From a bacterium (GTDB lineage Bacteria; Zhuqueibacterota; Zhuqueibacteria; Oleimicrobiales; Geothermoviventaceae), in NCBI GenBank assembly GCA_028275345.1, contig JAPWUV010000003.1, forward strand, positions 1 to 64,000: a stretch of DNA of 64,000 nucleotides. Direction: 5' to 3'. The notes under the pieces are model-generated. The model had not been told where the DNA came from and searched no databases. It was given only the letters and a program-made list of their open reading frames with translations. The position numbers and the translations under genes were made by a program. This document shows, one piece after another, positions 46,127-54,766 of this stretch; within the stretch, counting starts at the first letter, position 1; each line of letters opens with the position of its first letter.

Positions 46127-47467
46127 TCAGAACCGCATGCCGGAGCCGAGCCGCAAAAGAATCCCTTTCACGCCCTTCACCTTCCCTAGAGCATTTCTTG
46201 TGTCCACGATGGCGCGAGCGTGATCAGCGATGATCCGGTAGTCCAGGTTCGAATGGTCAGTCGTGATGACGACCACGTCGCTCTTGGAGACAAGATCTGC
46301 GCTGAGCTGATCCGAACGCAGGGAACGTCCTCGCACCTCAATCTGCGGCACGTACGGGTCGCAGTACGAAACGTGCGTAGCTCCTCGATCGAACAGTAGC
46401 TCGATCAGTTTCAGAGCCGGGGAGTTCCGGGTGTCGTCGATATCCTTCTTAAAGGCCACGCCGATGATGAGGATCTTGGCCTTTCGGAAAGGCACGCCCA
46501 CCTCGCTCAGCGCGCGACGCACCATCCCCATGACGTAGAAGGGCATATCCTCATTGGTCTCGGCAGCCAGTTCGATGAAATTGGTGTGGAAATCGTATTC
46601 TCTGGCCTTCCACGACAGATAGTACGGATCAACCAGGATGCAATGACCTCCGATCCCCGGTCCCGGATAAAAGGGCATGAATCCGAAGGGCTTCGTGGAC
46701 GCCGCCTCAATCACCTCCCAGATGTCGATCCCGCCCATGCGGTCGCACAACCTGGCCAGCTCATTGACCAGCGCAATGTTCACGCTGCGAAAGATGTTCT
46801 CGAGGAGCTTGGTCATCTCGGCAGCTCGGGGGCTGCTGACGATATGCACCTTGTTGACCACCTGCTGCATGGCCAGCGCGGCAAGCTCGGTACAACGCGG
46901 TGTGACGCCGCCTACCACCACCGGCGTGTTGGCTGTGGTGAACTTCTTGTTCCCAGGATCTATTCGCTCCGGCGAAAAGGCGAGGTGGAAGTCTTCCCCC
47001 ACCTTCAACCCGGTCTGCTCCAAGATGGGGAGGACCACCTTCTCCGTCGTCTCAGGGAAGGTAGTGCTCTTGAGGATCACCAGCTGCCCGATGCGCAGCC
47101 TCTTGCGGATTTCGTCCGTCGCGTCCTCGATGTAGCTGATGTCCGGGTCCTTGTTGGGTGTGAAGGGGGTGGGGACGCAGATGTAGATCACATCGCATTC
47201 GCCGAGGCGCTCGAAGCTGGAGAACGCCTGCAGCTTCCCCGATTCGATACATGCCGCAAGGCGCTCGTTCGGGATGTCCAGGATGTAGTTCTCCTTGCGC
47301 CGGATCTTCTCCACTTTCTTCCGGTCGATGTCGAACCCGAGCGTCGTGAATCCCTTCTCGGCATACTCCACGGCGAGCGGCAGTCCCACGTATCCAAGCC
47401 CGATGACCCCGATCTTCGCCTCTTTCCTGCGGATCTTTTCGTCCAGCGGTCGTCCCTGGTCGTCCAT
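46127..47467 (-). CDS. wbpA: UDP-N-acetyl-D-glucosamine 6-dehydrogenase, WbpA/WecC type
   Basis: 446 residues. Two-step NAD oxidation of C6 to a carboxylate. N-terminal GVIGLGYVGLPLAVEYAEKG, DVIYICVPTPFTPNKDPD, LKSTTFPETTEKVVLPIL, catalytic Cys region GPGIGGHCILVDPYYLSWKA, and C-terminal RNSPALKLIELLFDRGA and TDHSNLDYRIIADHARAIVD. The UDP-GlcNAc rather than UDP-Glc branch fits the amino-sugar triads in the window. This would supply the hexuronate used by the WbpB/E/D-like enzymes. Sits between rfbB and wza with tight spacing. Confidence 0.92.
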   Translation of the reverse strand: MDDQGRPLDEKIRRKEAKIGVIGLGYVGLPLAVEYAEKGFTTLGFDIDRKKVEKIRRKENYILDIPNERLAACIESGKLQAFSSFERLGECDVIYICVPTPFTPNKDPDISYIEDATDEIRKRLRIGQLVILKSTTFPETTEKVVLPILEQTGLKVGEDFHLAFSPERIDPGNKKFTTANTPVVVGGVTPRCTELAALAMQQVVNKVHIVSSPRAAEMTKLLENIFRSVNIALVNELARLCDRMGGIDIWEVIEAASTKPFGFMPFYPGPGIGGHCILVDPYYLSWKAREYDFHTNFIELAAETNEDMPFYVMGMVRRALSEVGVPFRKAKILIIGVAFKKDIDDTRNSPALKLIELLFDRGATHVSYCDPYVPQIEVRGRSLRSDQLSADLVSKSDVVVITTDHSNLDYRIIADHARAIVDTRNALGKVKGVKGILLRLGSGMRF

Positions 47468-47482
47468 GCTCGGTTCTCCCCG

Positions 47483-48487
47483 TCAAAGTTCGCGCTGATA
47501 GTGCCGACGGTAGTACTCCAGATATTCGCCACTCTTCAATGGCTCCCACCACCATCGATTGTCTCGGTACCACTCGATGGTGCGATCCATCGCCTCCTCG
47601 AAGGAGTGGATCGGTTCCCAGCCGAGCCCGCGGATCTTCCCCCAGTCCAAGGAGTAACGGCGATCGTGGCCCGGACGGTCCTTGACAAACACCATGAGCG
47701 AACGCGGCTTACCCAAGCGGTCCAGGATGTACTCGGTGATCTCCAGATTCGTCTTCTCGTTCCCGGCCCCGATATTGTAGACCTCGCCGTCCTTCCCTTC
47801 CCGCATTACCACGTCAATGGCCCTGCAGTGATCTTCCACGTAGATCCAGTCCCGCACGTTGAGGCCGTCCCCGTAGATCGGCAGCTCCTTGTCGTCGAGC
47901 GCATTGGTGATGAAGAGGGGGATGAGCTTCTCGGGGTACTGGTAAGGCCCGAAGTTGTTGGAACAGCGCGTGATGACCACGGGCAGCCCATAGGTCACGT
48001 AATATGAATAGGCCAGACGGTCCCCGCCTGCCTTGGAGGCCGAGTAAGGACTGGAGGGCATCAGGGGATCCGTCTCCTTGAAGGAGCCCGCCTCGATACT
48101 GCCGTATACCTCGTCCGTGCTGATCTGCACGAATTTCTTCACCCCGTAGCGCTTGGCCGCTTCCAGCAACACGTACACGCCGAAGACGTCGGTGCGAATG
48201 AAATCGCCCGGCGACCCGATCGACCGGTCCACATGGCTCTCGGCAGCGAAGTTGATGACGATGTCGACGCCGGGCATCACTTCATTGACCACCTTCTCGT
48301 CGCAGATGTCCCCGCGGACGAAGCGGTAATTCGGGAGCCCGCAGATGTCTCGCAGATTGTTGAGATTTCCGGCGTACGTGAGCTTGTCGAGGTTGATCAC
48401 GTGGCAGCCCGGATACCTTGAGATCAAGTAGCGGATGAAGTTGCTGCCGATGAATCCGGCGCCCCCGGTCACCAGGAATTTCTCCAT
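47483..48487 (-). CDS. rfbB: dTDP-glucose 4,6-dehydratase
   Basis: 334 residues. Extended SDR: FLVTGGAGFIGSNFIRYL, VVNEVMPGVDIVINFAAESH, the catalytic YxxxK in SPYSASKAGGDRLAYSYY preceded by FVQISTDEVYGSIEAG (Thr-Asp-Glu active-site triad), and RCSNNFGPYQYPEKLIPL. Makes dTDP-4-keto-6-deoxyglucose. Other rhamnose enzymes (thymidylyltransferase RfbA, reductase RfbD) are not in the window, so the product may go to another 6-deoxysugar or the partners lie elsewhere. Confidence 0.95.
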   Translation of the reverse strand: MEKFLVTGGAGFIGSNFIRYLISRYPGCHVINLDKLTYAGNLNNLRDICGLPNYRFVRGDICDEKVVNEVMPGVDIVINFAAESHVDRSIGSPGDFIRTDVFGVYVLLEAAKRYGVKKFVQISTDEVYGSIEAGSFKETDPLMPSSPYSASKAGGDRLAYSYYVTYGLPVVITRCSNNFGPYQYPEKLIPLFITNALDDKELPIYGDGLNVRDWIYVEDHCRAIDVVMREGKDGEVYNIGAGNEKTNLEITEYILDRLGKPRSLMVFVKDRPGHDRRYSLDWGKIRGLGWEPIHSFEEAMDRTIEWYRDNRWWWEPLKSGEYLEYYRRHYQREL

Positions 48488-48526
48488 CTCTTCCTCCGCC
48501 TACGTCTCCGCGTTCCGCAAATCGGG

Positions 48527-48982
48527 TCAACCCATCTTGATCCCCCAGTCGTAAGGGATTTGGGGGCTATCGTAGGGCAAACGGTACTCGTCCGGGTTCT
48601 CGTAGTCGTACTTCCGGCTGACGGTGTTGATGACGATGGCCTCCTTCTGTCCGATGCACTTCCAGCCGTGGTAGACGCCCGCCGGCACGTGGATCAGCAT
48701 GGGGTTATGCTCGCCGATGAAAAACTCGTTGAGCTCGCCCTTCGTGGGCGAGTCCTCGCGAGGGTCGTAGAGGACCACCTTGAGCATGCCGTGCACGACG
48801 GTGAAGTTGTCTTCCTGCAGCTTGTGATAATGCCAGGCCTTGATCACCCCGGGGTAGGTGGTGGTCATGTAAACCTGGCCGAATCGGGTGAACTCGGGGT
48901 CGTCCTCGCGGAGGATCTCCATCAGCCGGCCCCTCTCGTCCGGTATCACCTTCAGCTTCTTAATCCGCACGCCGTGAATCAT
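48527..48982 (-). CDS. dTDP-4-dehydrorhamnose 3,5-epimerase-like cupin (RfbC family)
   Basis: 151 residues, shorter than typical RfbC (~180). Cupin core: KVIPDERGRLMEILREDDPE, VYMTTTYPGVIKAWHYHKLQ, FTVVHGMLKVVLYDPRED, MLIHVPAGVYHGWKCIG, VSRKYDYENPDEYRLPYDS. The active-site His lies in AWHYHKLQ. Adjacent to rfbB, it is the natural epimerase acting on dTDP-4-keto-6-deoxyglucose. First gene of the polysaccharide run, with a weak promoter candidate just upstream. Confidence 0.85.
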   Translation of the reverse strand: MIHGVRIKKLKVIPDERGRLMEILREDDPEFTRFGQVYMTTTYPGVIKAWHYHKLQEDNFTVVHGMLKVVLYDPREDSPTKGELNEFFIGEHNPMLIHVPAGVYHGWKCIGQKEAIVINTVSRKYDYENPDEYRLPYDSPQIPYDWGIKMG

Positions 48983-49006
48983 GTAGCGTCCTCCCCTTTG
49001 CCGCCG

Positions 49007-49035
49007 AAGTTACGGAACAGGCCCAGGAAACACAA
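49007..49035 (-). promoter_or_regulatory. Weak candidate promoter at the head of the polysaccharide locus
   Basis: Minus strand TTGTGT (49030-49035), 17-nt spacer, TAACTT (49007-49012), 25 nt before the RfbC-like start region (GGGGAGGACGCTAC then ATG). The matches to consensus are modest; its position is what suggests it. Confidence 0.3.
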
Positions 49036-49053
49036 ATGCTTTGTCCGCCCTGC

Positions 49054-50166
49054 TTAACGACCCTCGGCCCACACGTACAGTTCTTCTCCCGGATCCAGCT
49101 CCAGCTGCAAGGTACGCCCATCCCGGAGCTGCACCTGCTGGCGACGCCTCCCCTGGGCCCGAAGGAGGTGATTCCCCTTCGTCCAGCTCTCCGGGACGGC
49201 CAACCGGACCGTGAGTGGGATGGGCAACACGGTCCGATTCGCCTCCGGGAGGGAAACCTTCACGGCATTTCGCTTGCGATCGACCCCAACCTGAAGATGA
49301 AGGCCTTCCCGCTCCCAAATGTAGCTGGCTATCTCCCCCTGGGTGGCGATCCACAAAGAATCCGAGCGCGCCGCCACGGCATCGACGAACCCCTGGAAAA
49401 ACGCGAGAGGCGCGGTGTTCGGATCGGACGGAGACGGGTCCCTCGCGAGCGAATGCCAAAACACGATCAACCATCCCCCGGACCGGACCGTTTCATCCAC
49501 CACGCGCAACAGATCCTCCAGGTCGTAGGGGGAGCGGATCCAATAGCCCTTGAGGCAGTTCAGAGTGGTCACATCCACTGGCCTCGCGTTGATCGCACGG
49601 CTATCAGTGGCTCGTCCCGCACGCTGGCTCAGGTGGTAGCGCGCCACGATCGGGATCAACTCCGGAGTGTAATCGCAATACGGGTAGGCGAAGCTGAGCA
49701 CCTGTTTCAATCCCGGGATGTTCGCGGTCAGATCGTCGATGGCCCGTTGCAGTTCGAACTCCACCTCTTCTGGCCGAAGCGACGGCAGGCGGGCGTGCGA
49801 ATAGGTGTGCGAGGCGATCTCGTGGCCTCTTTCGTACAGGGAGGACCACGGCTTCCAGTCTCTGATCCCCTTGGTGTTCAGATTAAAGGTGCCGACCAGG
49901 CCCTTCTCCTCCAAGATGGGAGCGGCGAGCTGCCAGTGCGAGGCCCGTGCGTCATCGAAACTGAAGGTGAGGGCCGCTTTCTTGTCCAGCCGCCAGTAGC
50001 AGACGGAGGCTGAGGGTTGGTACTCTTCTTCAATGGGCAGGGAGTCTTCGGAGGTCAAGGGGTTGCGGGTGCACGCGGCGAATCCCAGGCAGGCCGCCAG
50101 GCAACAGGCATACGTCGCGCTGCGCCATTGCGCACGCGACAACACGAACTTCGGCGCTTTCAGCAC
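49054..50166 (-). CDS. Polysaccharide deacetylase family lipoprotein
   Basis: 370 residues from a GTG at 50166, preceded by GGGGAGGGTACC and overlapping the phosphoesterase stop by 7 nt. Signal region ATYACCLAACLGFAAC ends in a lipobox-like Cys (F at -3 is unusual), so outer-membrane or periplasmic anchoring is likely. CE4 motifs: AALTFSFDDARASHW (catalytic Asp pair), GHEIASHTYSHARLPSLRPE (two His), and FAYPYCDYTPELIPIVARYH (Arg/Asp region). Metal-dependent deacetylation of an exported amino-sugar polymer is the likely role, consistent with the neighbouring export genes. Confidence 0.85.
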   Translation of the reverse strand: MLKAPKFVLSRAQWRSATYACCLAACLGFAACTRNPLTSEDSLPIEEEYQPSASVCYWRLDKKAALTFSFDDARASHWQLAAPILEEKGLVGTFNLNTKGIRDWKPWSSLYERGHEIASHTYSHARLPSLRPEEVEFELQRAIDDLTANIPGLKQVLSFAYPYCDYTPELIPIVARYHLSQRAGRATDSRAINARPVDVTTLNCLKGYWIRSPYDLEDLLRVVDETVRSGGWLIVFWHSLARDPSPSDPNTAPLAFFQGFVDAVAARSDSLWIATQGEIASYIWEREGLHLQVGVDRKRNAVKVSLPEANRTVLPIPLTVRLAVPESWTKGNHLLRAQGRRRQQVQLRDGRTLQLELDPGEELYVWAEGR

Positions 50167-50660
50167 GGTACCCTCCCCTTCTCGAGCTGAACGATCCTCA
50201 CCTCGCCACTCCGCGTGTCCCAAATGGCGACGGTCCGTTCTCCGGTGAGCCACCCGCCGCACTCTCCCGGATTGATCACGACGGTCCGTCCCGCGCGAGA
50301 CACCTCCGCCTGATGGGTATGGCCGAATACGATCGCGTCGAACTGCTGGCTCGCCTTCAGGGCATCCAGGTTATGCGGTTCGTGGAGGACCAAAACCCGC
50401 TTCCCATCGATTTCTTGCAGAAGGGGTGGCTGGAAGATCCGTCCCTCGAACGCGCGCGCCAATCCAAGCCGTTCCCCATCGTTATTGCCAAAAACCAGGA
50501 GCAGTGGACACGCCAGCCCCGCCAGTACCTTTTGCACAAACGGTGCCACGAGGTCCCCGGCGTGAATCACTAGCTCCACCGATTCCGCGTTGAAAAGCTC
50601 GACCGCCTGCTTCAGCGCGTCCAGGTTGTCGTGCGAATCGGACAGGATCCCGACCTTCAT
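50160..50660 (-). CDS. YfcE/MJ0936-type metallophosphoesterase (second copy)
   Basis: 166 residues from the ATG at 50660. Motifs KVGILSDSHDNLDALKQA, LVIHAGDLVAPFV, LLVFGNNDGERLG, VLVLHEPHNLDAL and AIVFGHTHQAEVSRAG, with VVINPGECGG near the end. Same family as 30216-30686 but only moderately alike, so an old paralogue. Overlaps the lipoprotein gene by 7 nt; DUF429 is 8 nt upstream. Confidence 0.9.
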   Translation of the reverse strand: MKVGILSDSHDNLDALKQAVELFNAESVELVIHAGDLVAPFVQKVLAGLACPLLLVFGNNDGERLGLARAFEGRIFQPPLLQEIDGKRVLVLHEPHNLDALKASQQFDAIVFGHTHQAEVSRAGRTVVINPGECGGWLTGERTVAIWDTRSGEVRIVQLEKGRVPC

Positions 50661-50667
50661 GGCGGCG

Positions 50668-51336
50668 TCACCTCCCTTTCCAGAGTGCGGGCAAGACTGT
50701 GGGCCAGTCCACGCGCGGATCCGGGATGATGATCTGGCCGTCCGCCTCGTTCCCAAGGGCCATTGCGTAGCCTTTCCAGCTCAGAAAACCCGTGAGGGCG
50801 CAAAGGACCGCATCCATCTCGTGATCGGAGGGAAGAGACCGCGGCTGCCAGCTCAGGCCCATGCGCCGGAGAAGGTCCAACTCCTGGAGCCTGGTCGCTT
50901 TCTGATGCTTGTGTCCCATCCGCCGTCCCCACAGGACCCGCCGCGTGGCATATGGGTAAACCTCCAGCACGGAGTAGGAGGCCAAGCGCAAGAGCTCTCC
51001 CAGCTGCAGGCATCGCAGGATCCAGCCCTTCGCGAAACTGCGCGGGACGGTGAAGAAGCATCCGATCCCCATCCGCGCCAGTTCCAACTCCGAGCTCCGC
51101 CTCGGCTTCGCCGTACTCGGCAGGGAGAAGAATTGCGCAGGGGAATGACCCTGAGGCAGACGCAGTGGGCCATCCACCGCTACGCTTTTCACCTCCCCAA
51201 ACTCAGCGAGCGAGGCAACAAAGGCCTCGTTGGCCGCCGCCTCCCAGGTCCGGAGCACCCGGCCCTCGGCGGTCAAAGCTGCGCAGAAGCAAGCCGGGCG
51301 AGGCCTCCCGCTCGGATCCACCCCGATGAAAACCAC
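50668..51336 (-). CDS. DUF429 family predicted nuclease-fold protein
   Basis: 222 residues. Opening VFIGVDPSGRPRPACFCAAL, then VKSVAVDGPLRLPQGHSP, ARMGIGCFFTVPRSFAKGW, VLEVYPYATRRVLWGRRMG and SDHEMDAVLCALTGFLSW: the DUF429 pattern, with the GVD and late DHxxDAxxCA acidic residues typical of an RNase H-like fold. Enzymatic activity is unproven in the family. First gene of the minus-strand run 51336-49054; its start is 606 bp from the divergent plus-strand triad. Confidence 0.85.
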   Translation of the reverse strand: MVFIGVDPSGRPRPACFCAALTAEGRVLRTWEAAANEAFVASLAEFGEVKSVAVDGPLRLPQGHSPAQFFSLPSTAKPRRSSELELARMGIGCFFTVPRSFAKGWILRCLQLGELLRLASYSVLEVYPYATRRVLWGRRMGHKHQKATRLQELDLLRRMGLSWQPRSLPSDHEMDAVLCALTGFLSWKGYAMALGNEADGQIIIPDPRVDWPTVLPALWKGR

Positions 51337-51549
51337 GACCGCCGTCCTCCTACCTCAGCGACGATTTCGTACGGCTTTCTTAACTTAGTCAAGCTTGCGC
51401 AATTAGGCAAGGCCAGCCTTGGGAGCTCTCTTCCCAGATAACGAGAGAAGCCCCCACCGGGTCGGAGAGACTTGGCCGAGCGCAAAGCCCGCGTATGCCG
51501 GAGCCTTTTGGGTAAGGAGATGCACGCTCGGGAGAGGTCGAGAAACGCC

Positions 51550-51577
51550 TTGCGAACTTGAGGGGAGTGCGTAAATT
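51550..51577 (+). promoter_or_regulatory. Candidate promoter upstream of an orphan terminator
   Basis: TTGCGA (51550-51555), 16-nt spacer, TAAATT (51572-51577). The -10 box is identical to that at 17785-17790. Oriented towards the plus-strand amino-sugar triad. Confidence 0.4.
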
Positions 51578-51583
51578 AGGGCC

Positions 51584-51739
51584 TCGGAGTCGGGATGGCC
51601 CGGTGCGGGCCCAAGGTGAAGCGGCCAATGGGACGGCCGGAAATAAGCGGAGGGCGGTGTGGAGTGCTTGATGCTCTTGGCGTACGGATCGACGCAGTAT
51701 CCGGCACAGCAAGGGTTGCGCCTGTACGGCGCATTTTTT
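51584..51739 (+). ncRNA. Candidate small RNA or attenuated leader between the promoter and terminator
   Basis: The ~155-nt interval runs from the predicted start point after the TAAATT box to an intrinsic terminator at 51717-51739 and contains no credible coding frame. It lies 200 nt before the third amino-sugar triad, so it is either a stand-alone sRNA or a leader whose terminator could be regulated. No known riboswitch core was recognised. Inference only. Confidence 0.3.
51717..51739 (+). terminator. Orphan intrinsic terminator in intergenic region
   Basis: Perfect 6-bp stem TGCGCC/GGCGCA with loop TGTAC, immediately followed by T6. No annotated plus-strand gene ends upstream of it. Confidence 0.75.
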
Positions 51740-51942
51740 GTGGAAAGACACGAGTGAGGATCCACGCCAAGTTCTTGCGCAGAGCCCACTAGGCCTACCG
51801 AAAGATATTGGCCGACGGCACTCTTCATCCCATTGGCGCTGCAGTGAAAAGGCTGCGAGCAGGTATTGCCGCAGGAAGTCTCCCGACCTTGGCAACTGCA
51901 CCGGGCAAGAGCGCTGCCATGGCTTGACACGAGAGGGAACCC

Positions 51943-52953
51943 ATGACGAACGTCGCCCTTATCGGATACGGCTACTGGGGTCCGAATCTGGCGCGGAATC
52001 TCCACGAACTTCCCAACTGTCGGCTGCAAGTGTGCTGCGACCTGGACGAAGGCCGTCTCGCTCTCGCCCAGACCAGATTCCCGCACATTCGGGTGACAAC
52101 CCGTTTCGACGACGTGCTGCAAGACGGCGATATCCAGGCGGTGGTGATCGCCACGCCCGCGCGCACGCACTTCGCCCTGACCAAGGCCGCACTCCGTGCG
52201 GGGAAACACGTGCTTGTCGAGAAGCCCTTGGCGATGAGCAGCCAGGAGGCACTCGAACTGATCGACGTCGCTCGGGAAGCACAGCGGGTGCTCATGGTCG
52301 GACACACGTTTGAGTACAATCCGGCCGTGCTCAAAATCAAAGAGCTCCTGAAGGACAACCAGCTTGGCGACATCTACTACGCCTACTCGACTCGGGTGAA
52401 CCTCGGGCGGGTGCAGCGCGACCTCAATGCGCTGTGGAGCATCGCTCCCCACGACATCTCCATCCTCCTCTTCCTCCTTGAGGAAATGCCGGTGGAGGTG
52501 AGCGCGCGCGGTGCTTCTCATCTCGATCGATCCATCGAGGACGTAGTATTCGTGGATTTCCTCTTCCCCGGAGGCGTCACCGCTCACGTGCACGTAAGCT
52601 GGCTGGATCCGAGCAAGGTCCGACGCATGACCATCGTGGGGAGCAAGAAGATGGTCGTGTACGACGACCTTGAAACCGAGGGGAAAGTCAAGGTCTACGA
52701 CAAGGGCGTCTTGAAGGTGGGGGACGGTCAGATCTTCGGCGAATTCCAATATCGATTGCACACGGGGGACATCTACATCCCCAAGATCGACATGTCAGAG
52801 CCCCTGCGCAACGAGTGCGCCCATTTCTTGGAATGCATCGAGAAGCAAAAGCAGCCGCAGACGGATGGGGCGTCTGGGCTCCGGGTCATCAAAGTGCTCG
52901 AAGCGGCGCAGGAGTCCCTACGCAGACGCGGGGCTCCGGTGGAAATCTCGTAG
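51943..52953 (+). CDS. Gfo/Idh/MocA oxidoreductase (third triad)
   Basis: 336 residues, ATG at 51943 with GAGAGGGAACCC upstream. VALIGYGYWGPNLARNL cofactor loop, VVIATPARTHFALTKAAL, HVLVEKPLAMS, VLMVGHTFEYNPAVLKIK, and HDISILLFLLEEMPVEV, closing with GASGLRVIKVLEAAQESLRR. Like the other two copies it should oxidise C3 of a UDP-acetamido-hexuronate or related sugar. Followed 23 nt later by an acetyltransferase and then an aminotransferase: the same triad composition as at 36667-39429, in the opposite orientation. Confidence 0.9.
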   Translation: MTNVALIGYGYWGPNLARNLHELPNCRLQVCCDLDEGRLALAQTRFPHIRVTTRFDDVLQDGDIQAVVIATPARTHFALTKAALRAGKHVLVEKPLAMSSQEALELIDVAREAQRVLMVGHTFEYNPAVLKIKELLKDNQLGDIYYAYSTRVNLGRVQRDLNALWSIAPHDISILLFLLEEMPVEVSARGASHLDRSIEDVVFVDFLFPGGVTAHVHVSWLDPSKVRRMTIVGSKKMVVYDDLETEGKVKVYDKGVLKVGDGQIFGEFQYRLHTGDIYIPKIDMSEPLRNECAHFLECIEKQKQPQTDGASGLRVIKVLEAAQESLRRRGAPVEIS

Positions 52954-52976
52954 CTCATCGCGCTGAGGAGGATCCC

Positions 52977-53609
52977 ATGCACAGGCTCTACCCGAACGTG
53001 ATTCTCGGCCGGAACGTCCAGATCGGCGAATACGTGGTCATCGGGGTGCCCCCTGCGGGAAAGGCGGCGGGGGAACTCCCGACGAGCATCGGGGACAACG
53101 CCGTGATCCGGTCGCACACCGTCATCTACGCGGGCAATCGCATCGGCAAGAATTTCCAGACTGGGCACGGAGTGCTGGTTCGCGAGGAGAACGAGATCGG
53201 CGACAATGTGAGCATCGGGAGCCATTCGGTAGTGGAGCATCATGTCAGGATCGGCAATGGGGTGCGCATTCACTCCCAAGCCTTCGTGCCGGAATTTTCG
53301 ATCTTGGAGGATGGCTGCTGGATCGGCCCCAATGTCGTCCTGACCAACGCCAAGTATCCGCTTTCCCCGGATGCCAAGAAGAACCTCAAGGGCCCAGTCA
53401 TTCGCGCCGGAGCCAAGATTGGCGCCAATGCCACCATCCTGCCCGGCGTCACCATCGGTCGCAATGCCCTCGTCGGGGCAGGATCTGTGGTCGTGGAGGA
53501 TGTGCCGGACGGAAAGGTGGTGGCGGGAAATCCCGCCCGGGTGCTGAAGGACGTCAGCGAAATCGCCGCCTACAACATCAGCCTTCGGACAACTCCTACG
53601 GAGCGTTAA
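52977..53609 (+). CDS. Hexapeptide-repeat N-acyltransferase (third triad)
   Basis: 210 residues from the ATG at 52977 with GAGGAGGATCCC upstream. Left-handed beta-helix with hexapeptides (ISIGDNAVIRSHTVIYAGN, IGDNVSIGSHSVVEHHVRIG, IGANATILPGVTIGRNALVG, VVVEDVPDGKVVAGNPARV). It lacks both the HPTA..E opening and the Cys-rich tail of the copy at 37811, so it belongs to a different subgroup, closer to sugar O/N-acetyltransferases such as the VioB/PglD-like set. Placed between its dehydrogenase and aminotransferase, it presumably acylates the new amino group. Stops 1 nt before the aminotransferase start. Confidence 0.88.
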   Translation: MHRLYPNVILGRNVQIGEYVVIGVPPAGKAAGELPTSIGDNAVIRSHTVIYAGNRIGKNFQTGHGVLVREENEIGDNVSIGSHSVVEHHVRIGNGVRIHSQAFVPEFSILEDGCWIGPNVVLTNAKYPLSPDAKKNLKGPVIRAGAKIGANATILPGVTIGRNALVGAGSVVVEDVPDGKVVAGNPARVLKDVSEIAAYNISLRTTPTER

Positions 53610-53610
53610 C

Positions 53611-54720
53611 ATGGCCAAGATCCCTCTCGTGGACCTCAAGGCGCAATACCTCTCCATCAAGTCCGAAATTGACGCAGCCATTGACCGGGTCATCGACAAG
53701 ACCGCTTTCATCCTGGGCGAAGAGGTGGAATCCTTCGAGAAGGAGTTCGCAGCGTTCTGCAAGGCGGAATACTGCGTCGGCGTCGCCTCCGGTACAGCCG
53801 CGCTGCACCTGGCACTCCTCGCCTGCGGGGTCAGGCCGGGCGATGAGGTCATCACCACGCCGTTCACGTTCATCGCCACGGCGGAGGCCATCTCCCACTG
53901 CGGCGCTCGGCCGGTCTTCGTCGACATCGACCCCCGGAACTGCCTCCTCGACCCGACCCAGGTGGAGGCGGCCATCACGCGAGCGACCAAGGCGATTGTG
54001 CCCGTCCACCTGTATGGCCAGCCGGTCGAGATGGACCCGATCCTGGATATTGCCCGGAAATACGGCCTACGAGTGGTGGAAGACGCCGCCCAAGCTCACG
54101 GAGCCGAGTACCGGGGCAAGCGGACGGGAACCCTCGGAGACGTGGCCTGCTTCAGCTTCTTCCCCGGCAAGAATCTCGGCGCGTACGGAGACGGCGGCGC
54201 CGTGGTCACCAATGACCCGGATATCGCCCGAAAGGTCCGCAGGCTACGGGACCACGGCAGGGAGAGCAAGTACGAGCACCTGGAGATCGGCTTCGGGGAG
54301 AGACTGGATGCCCTGCAGGCAGCCATCCTGCGCGCCAAACTGGCCCACCTCGAGGATTGGACTGAGGCAAGGCGCAAGCACGCCGCACGATACGACGCTC
54401 TGCTGGGTCCCATGGGGATCGAAACGGTCCAAGTATCGCCTCACGTGAGGCACGTATACCATCTCTACGTCATCCGATCCCCGCGAAGAGATGCGCTTCT
54501 GGAGCATCTGAAGAGCCGGGGGATCGGGGCGGGCGTGCATTACCCGATTCCGCTGCACCTCCAACCAGCCTACTCCGCGGAGTACAAGCACGTCCGTTTA
54601 CCTCAAGCCGAACGGGCGGCTCAGGAGGTCCTCTCCTTGCCCATCTACCCCGAGCTCACCGAGGAGCAGCTGGAGTACGTGGCCGGTGCAGTTGCCGAAT
54701 TCACCCAGACTCACGCCTGA
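53611..54720 (+). CDS. DegT/DnrJ/EryC1 aminotransferase (third triad)
   Basis: 369 residues. IPLVDLKAQYLSIKSEIDAA opening, [61 protein letters not shown] lysine in [20 protein letters not shown], and C-terminal YPIPLHLQPAYSAEYKH then [17 protein letters not shown]. Same fold and reaction type as the other two copies; amination of a 3-keto (or 4-keto) nucleotide sugar is expected. Ends the triad, with a hairpin 24 bp later. Confidence 0.92.
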   Translation: MAKIPLVDLKAQYLSIKSEIDAAIDRVIDKTAFILGEEVESFEKEFAAFCKAEYCVGVASGTAALHLALLACGVRPGDEVITTPFTFIATAEAISHCGARPVFVDIDPRNCLLDPTQVEAAITRATKAIVPVHLYGQPVEMDPILDIARKYGLRVVEDAAQAHGAEYRGKRTGTLGDVACFSFFPGKNLGAYGDGGAVVTNDPDIARKVRRLRDHGRESKYEHLEIGFGERLDALQAAILRAKLAHLEDWTEARRKHAARYDALLGPMGIETVQVSPHVRHVYHLYVIRSPRRDALLEHLKSRGIGAGVHYPIPLHLQPAYSAEYKHVRLPQAERAAQEVLSLPIYPELTEEQLEYVAGAVAEFTQTHA

Positions 54721-54743
54721 GCGAAACTTGGAGCCCGGATCCG

Positions 54744-54766
54744 GGGGAGCACGCCTGTTGCTCCCC
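54744..54766 (+). terminator. Hairpin downstream of the third triad
   Basis: Perfect 8-bp stem GGGGAGCA/TGCTCCCC with loop CGCCTGT, 24 bp after the aminotransferase stop. No T-run follows, so it may slow decay or terminate with Rho. Confidence 0.4.

Noticed and set aside
51600-51700. Small SRP RNA (a CCGGAA tetraloop-like sequence)
   Set aside because: The flanking bases do not form the conserved helix 8 with its asymmetric loop.
51403-52761. 452-codon minus-strand frame opposite the third Gfo/Idh gene
   Set aside because: Antisense to a gene with full family motifs and RBS; no recognisable domains of its own.
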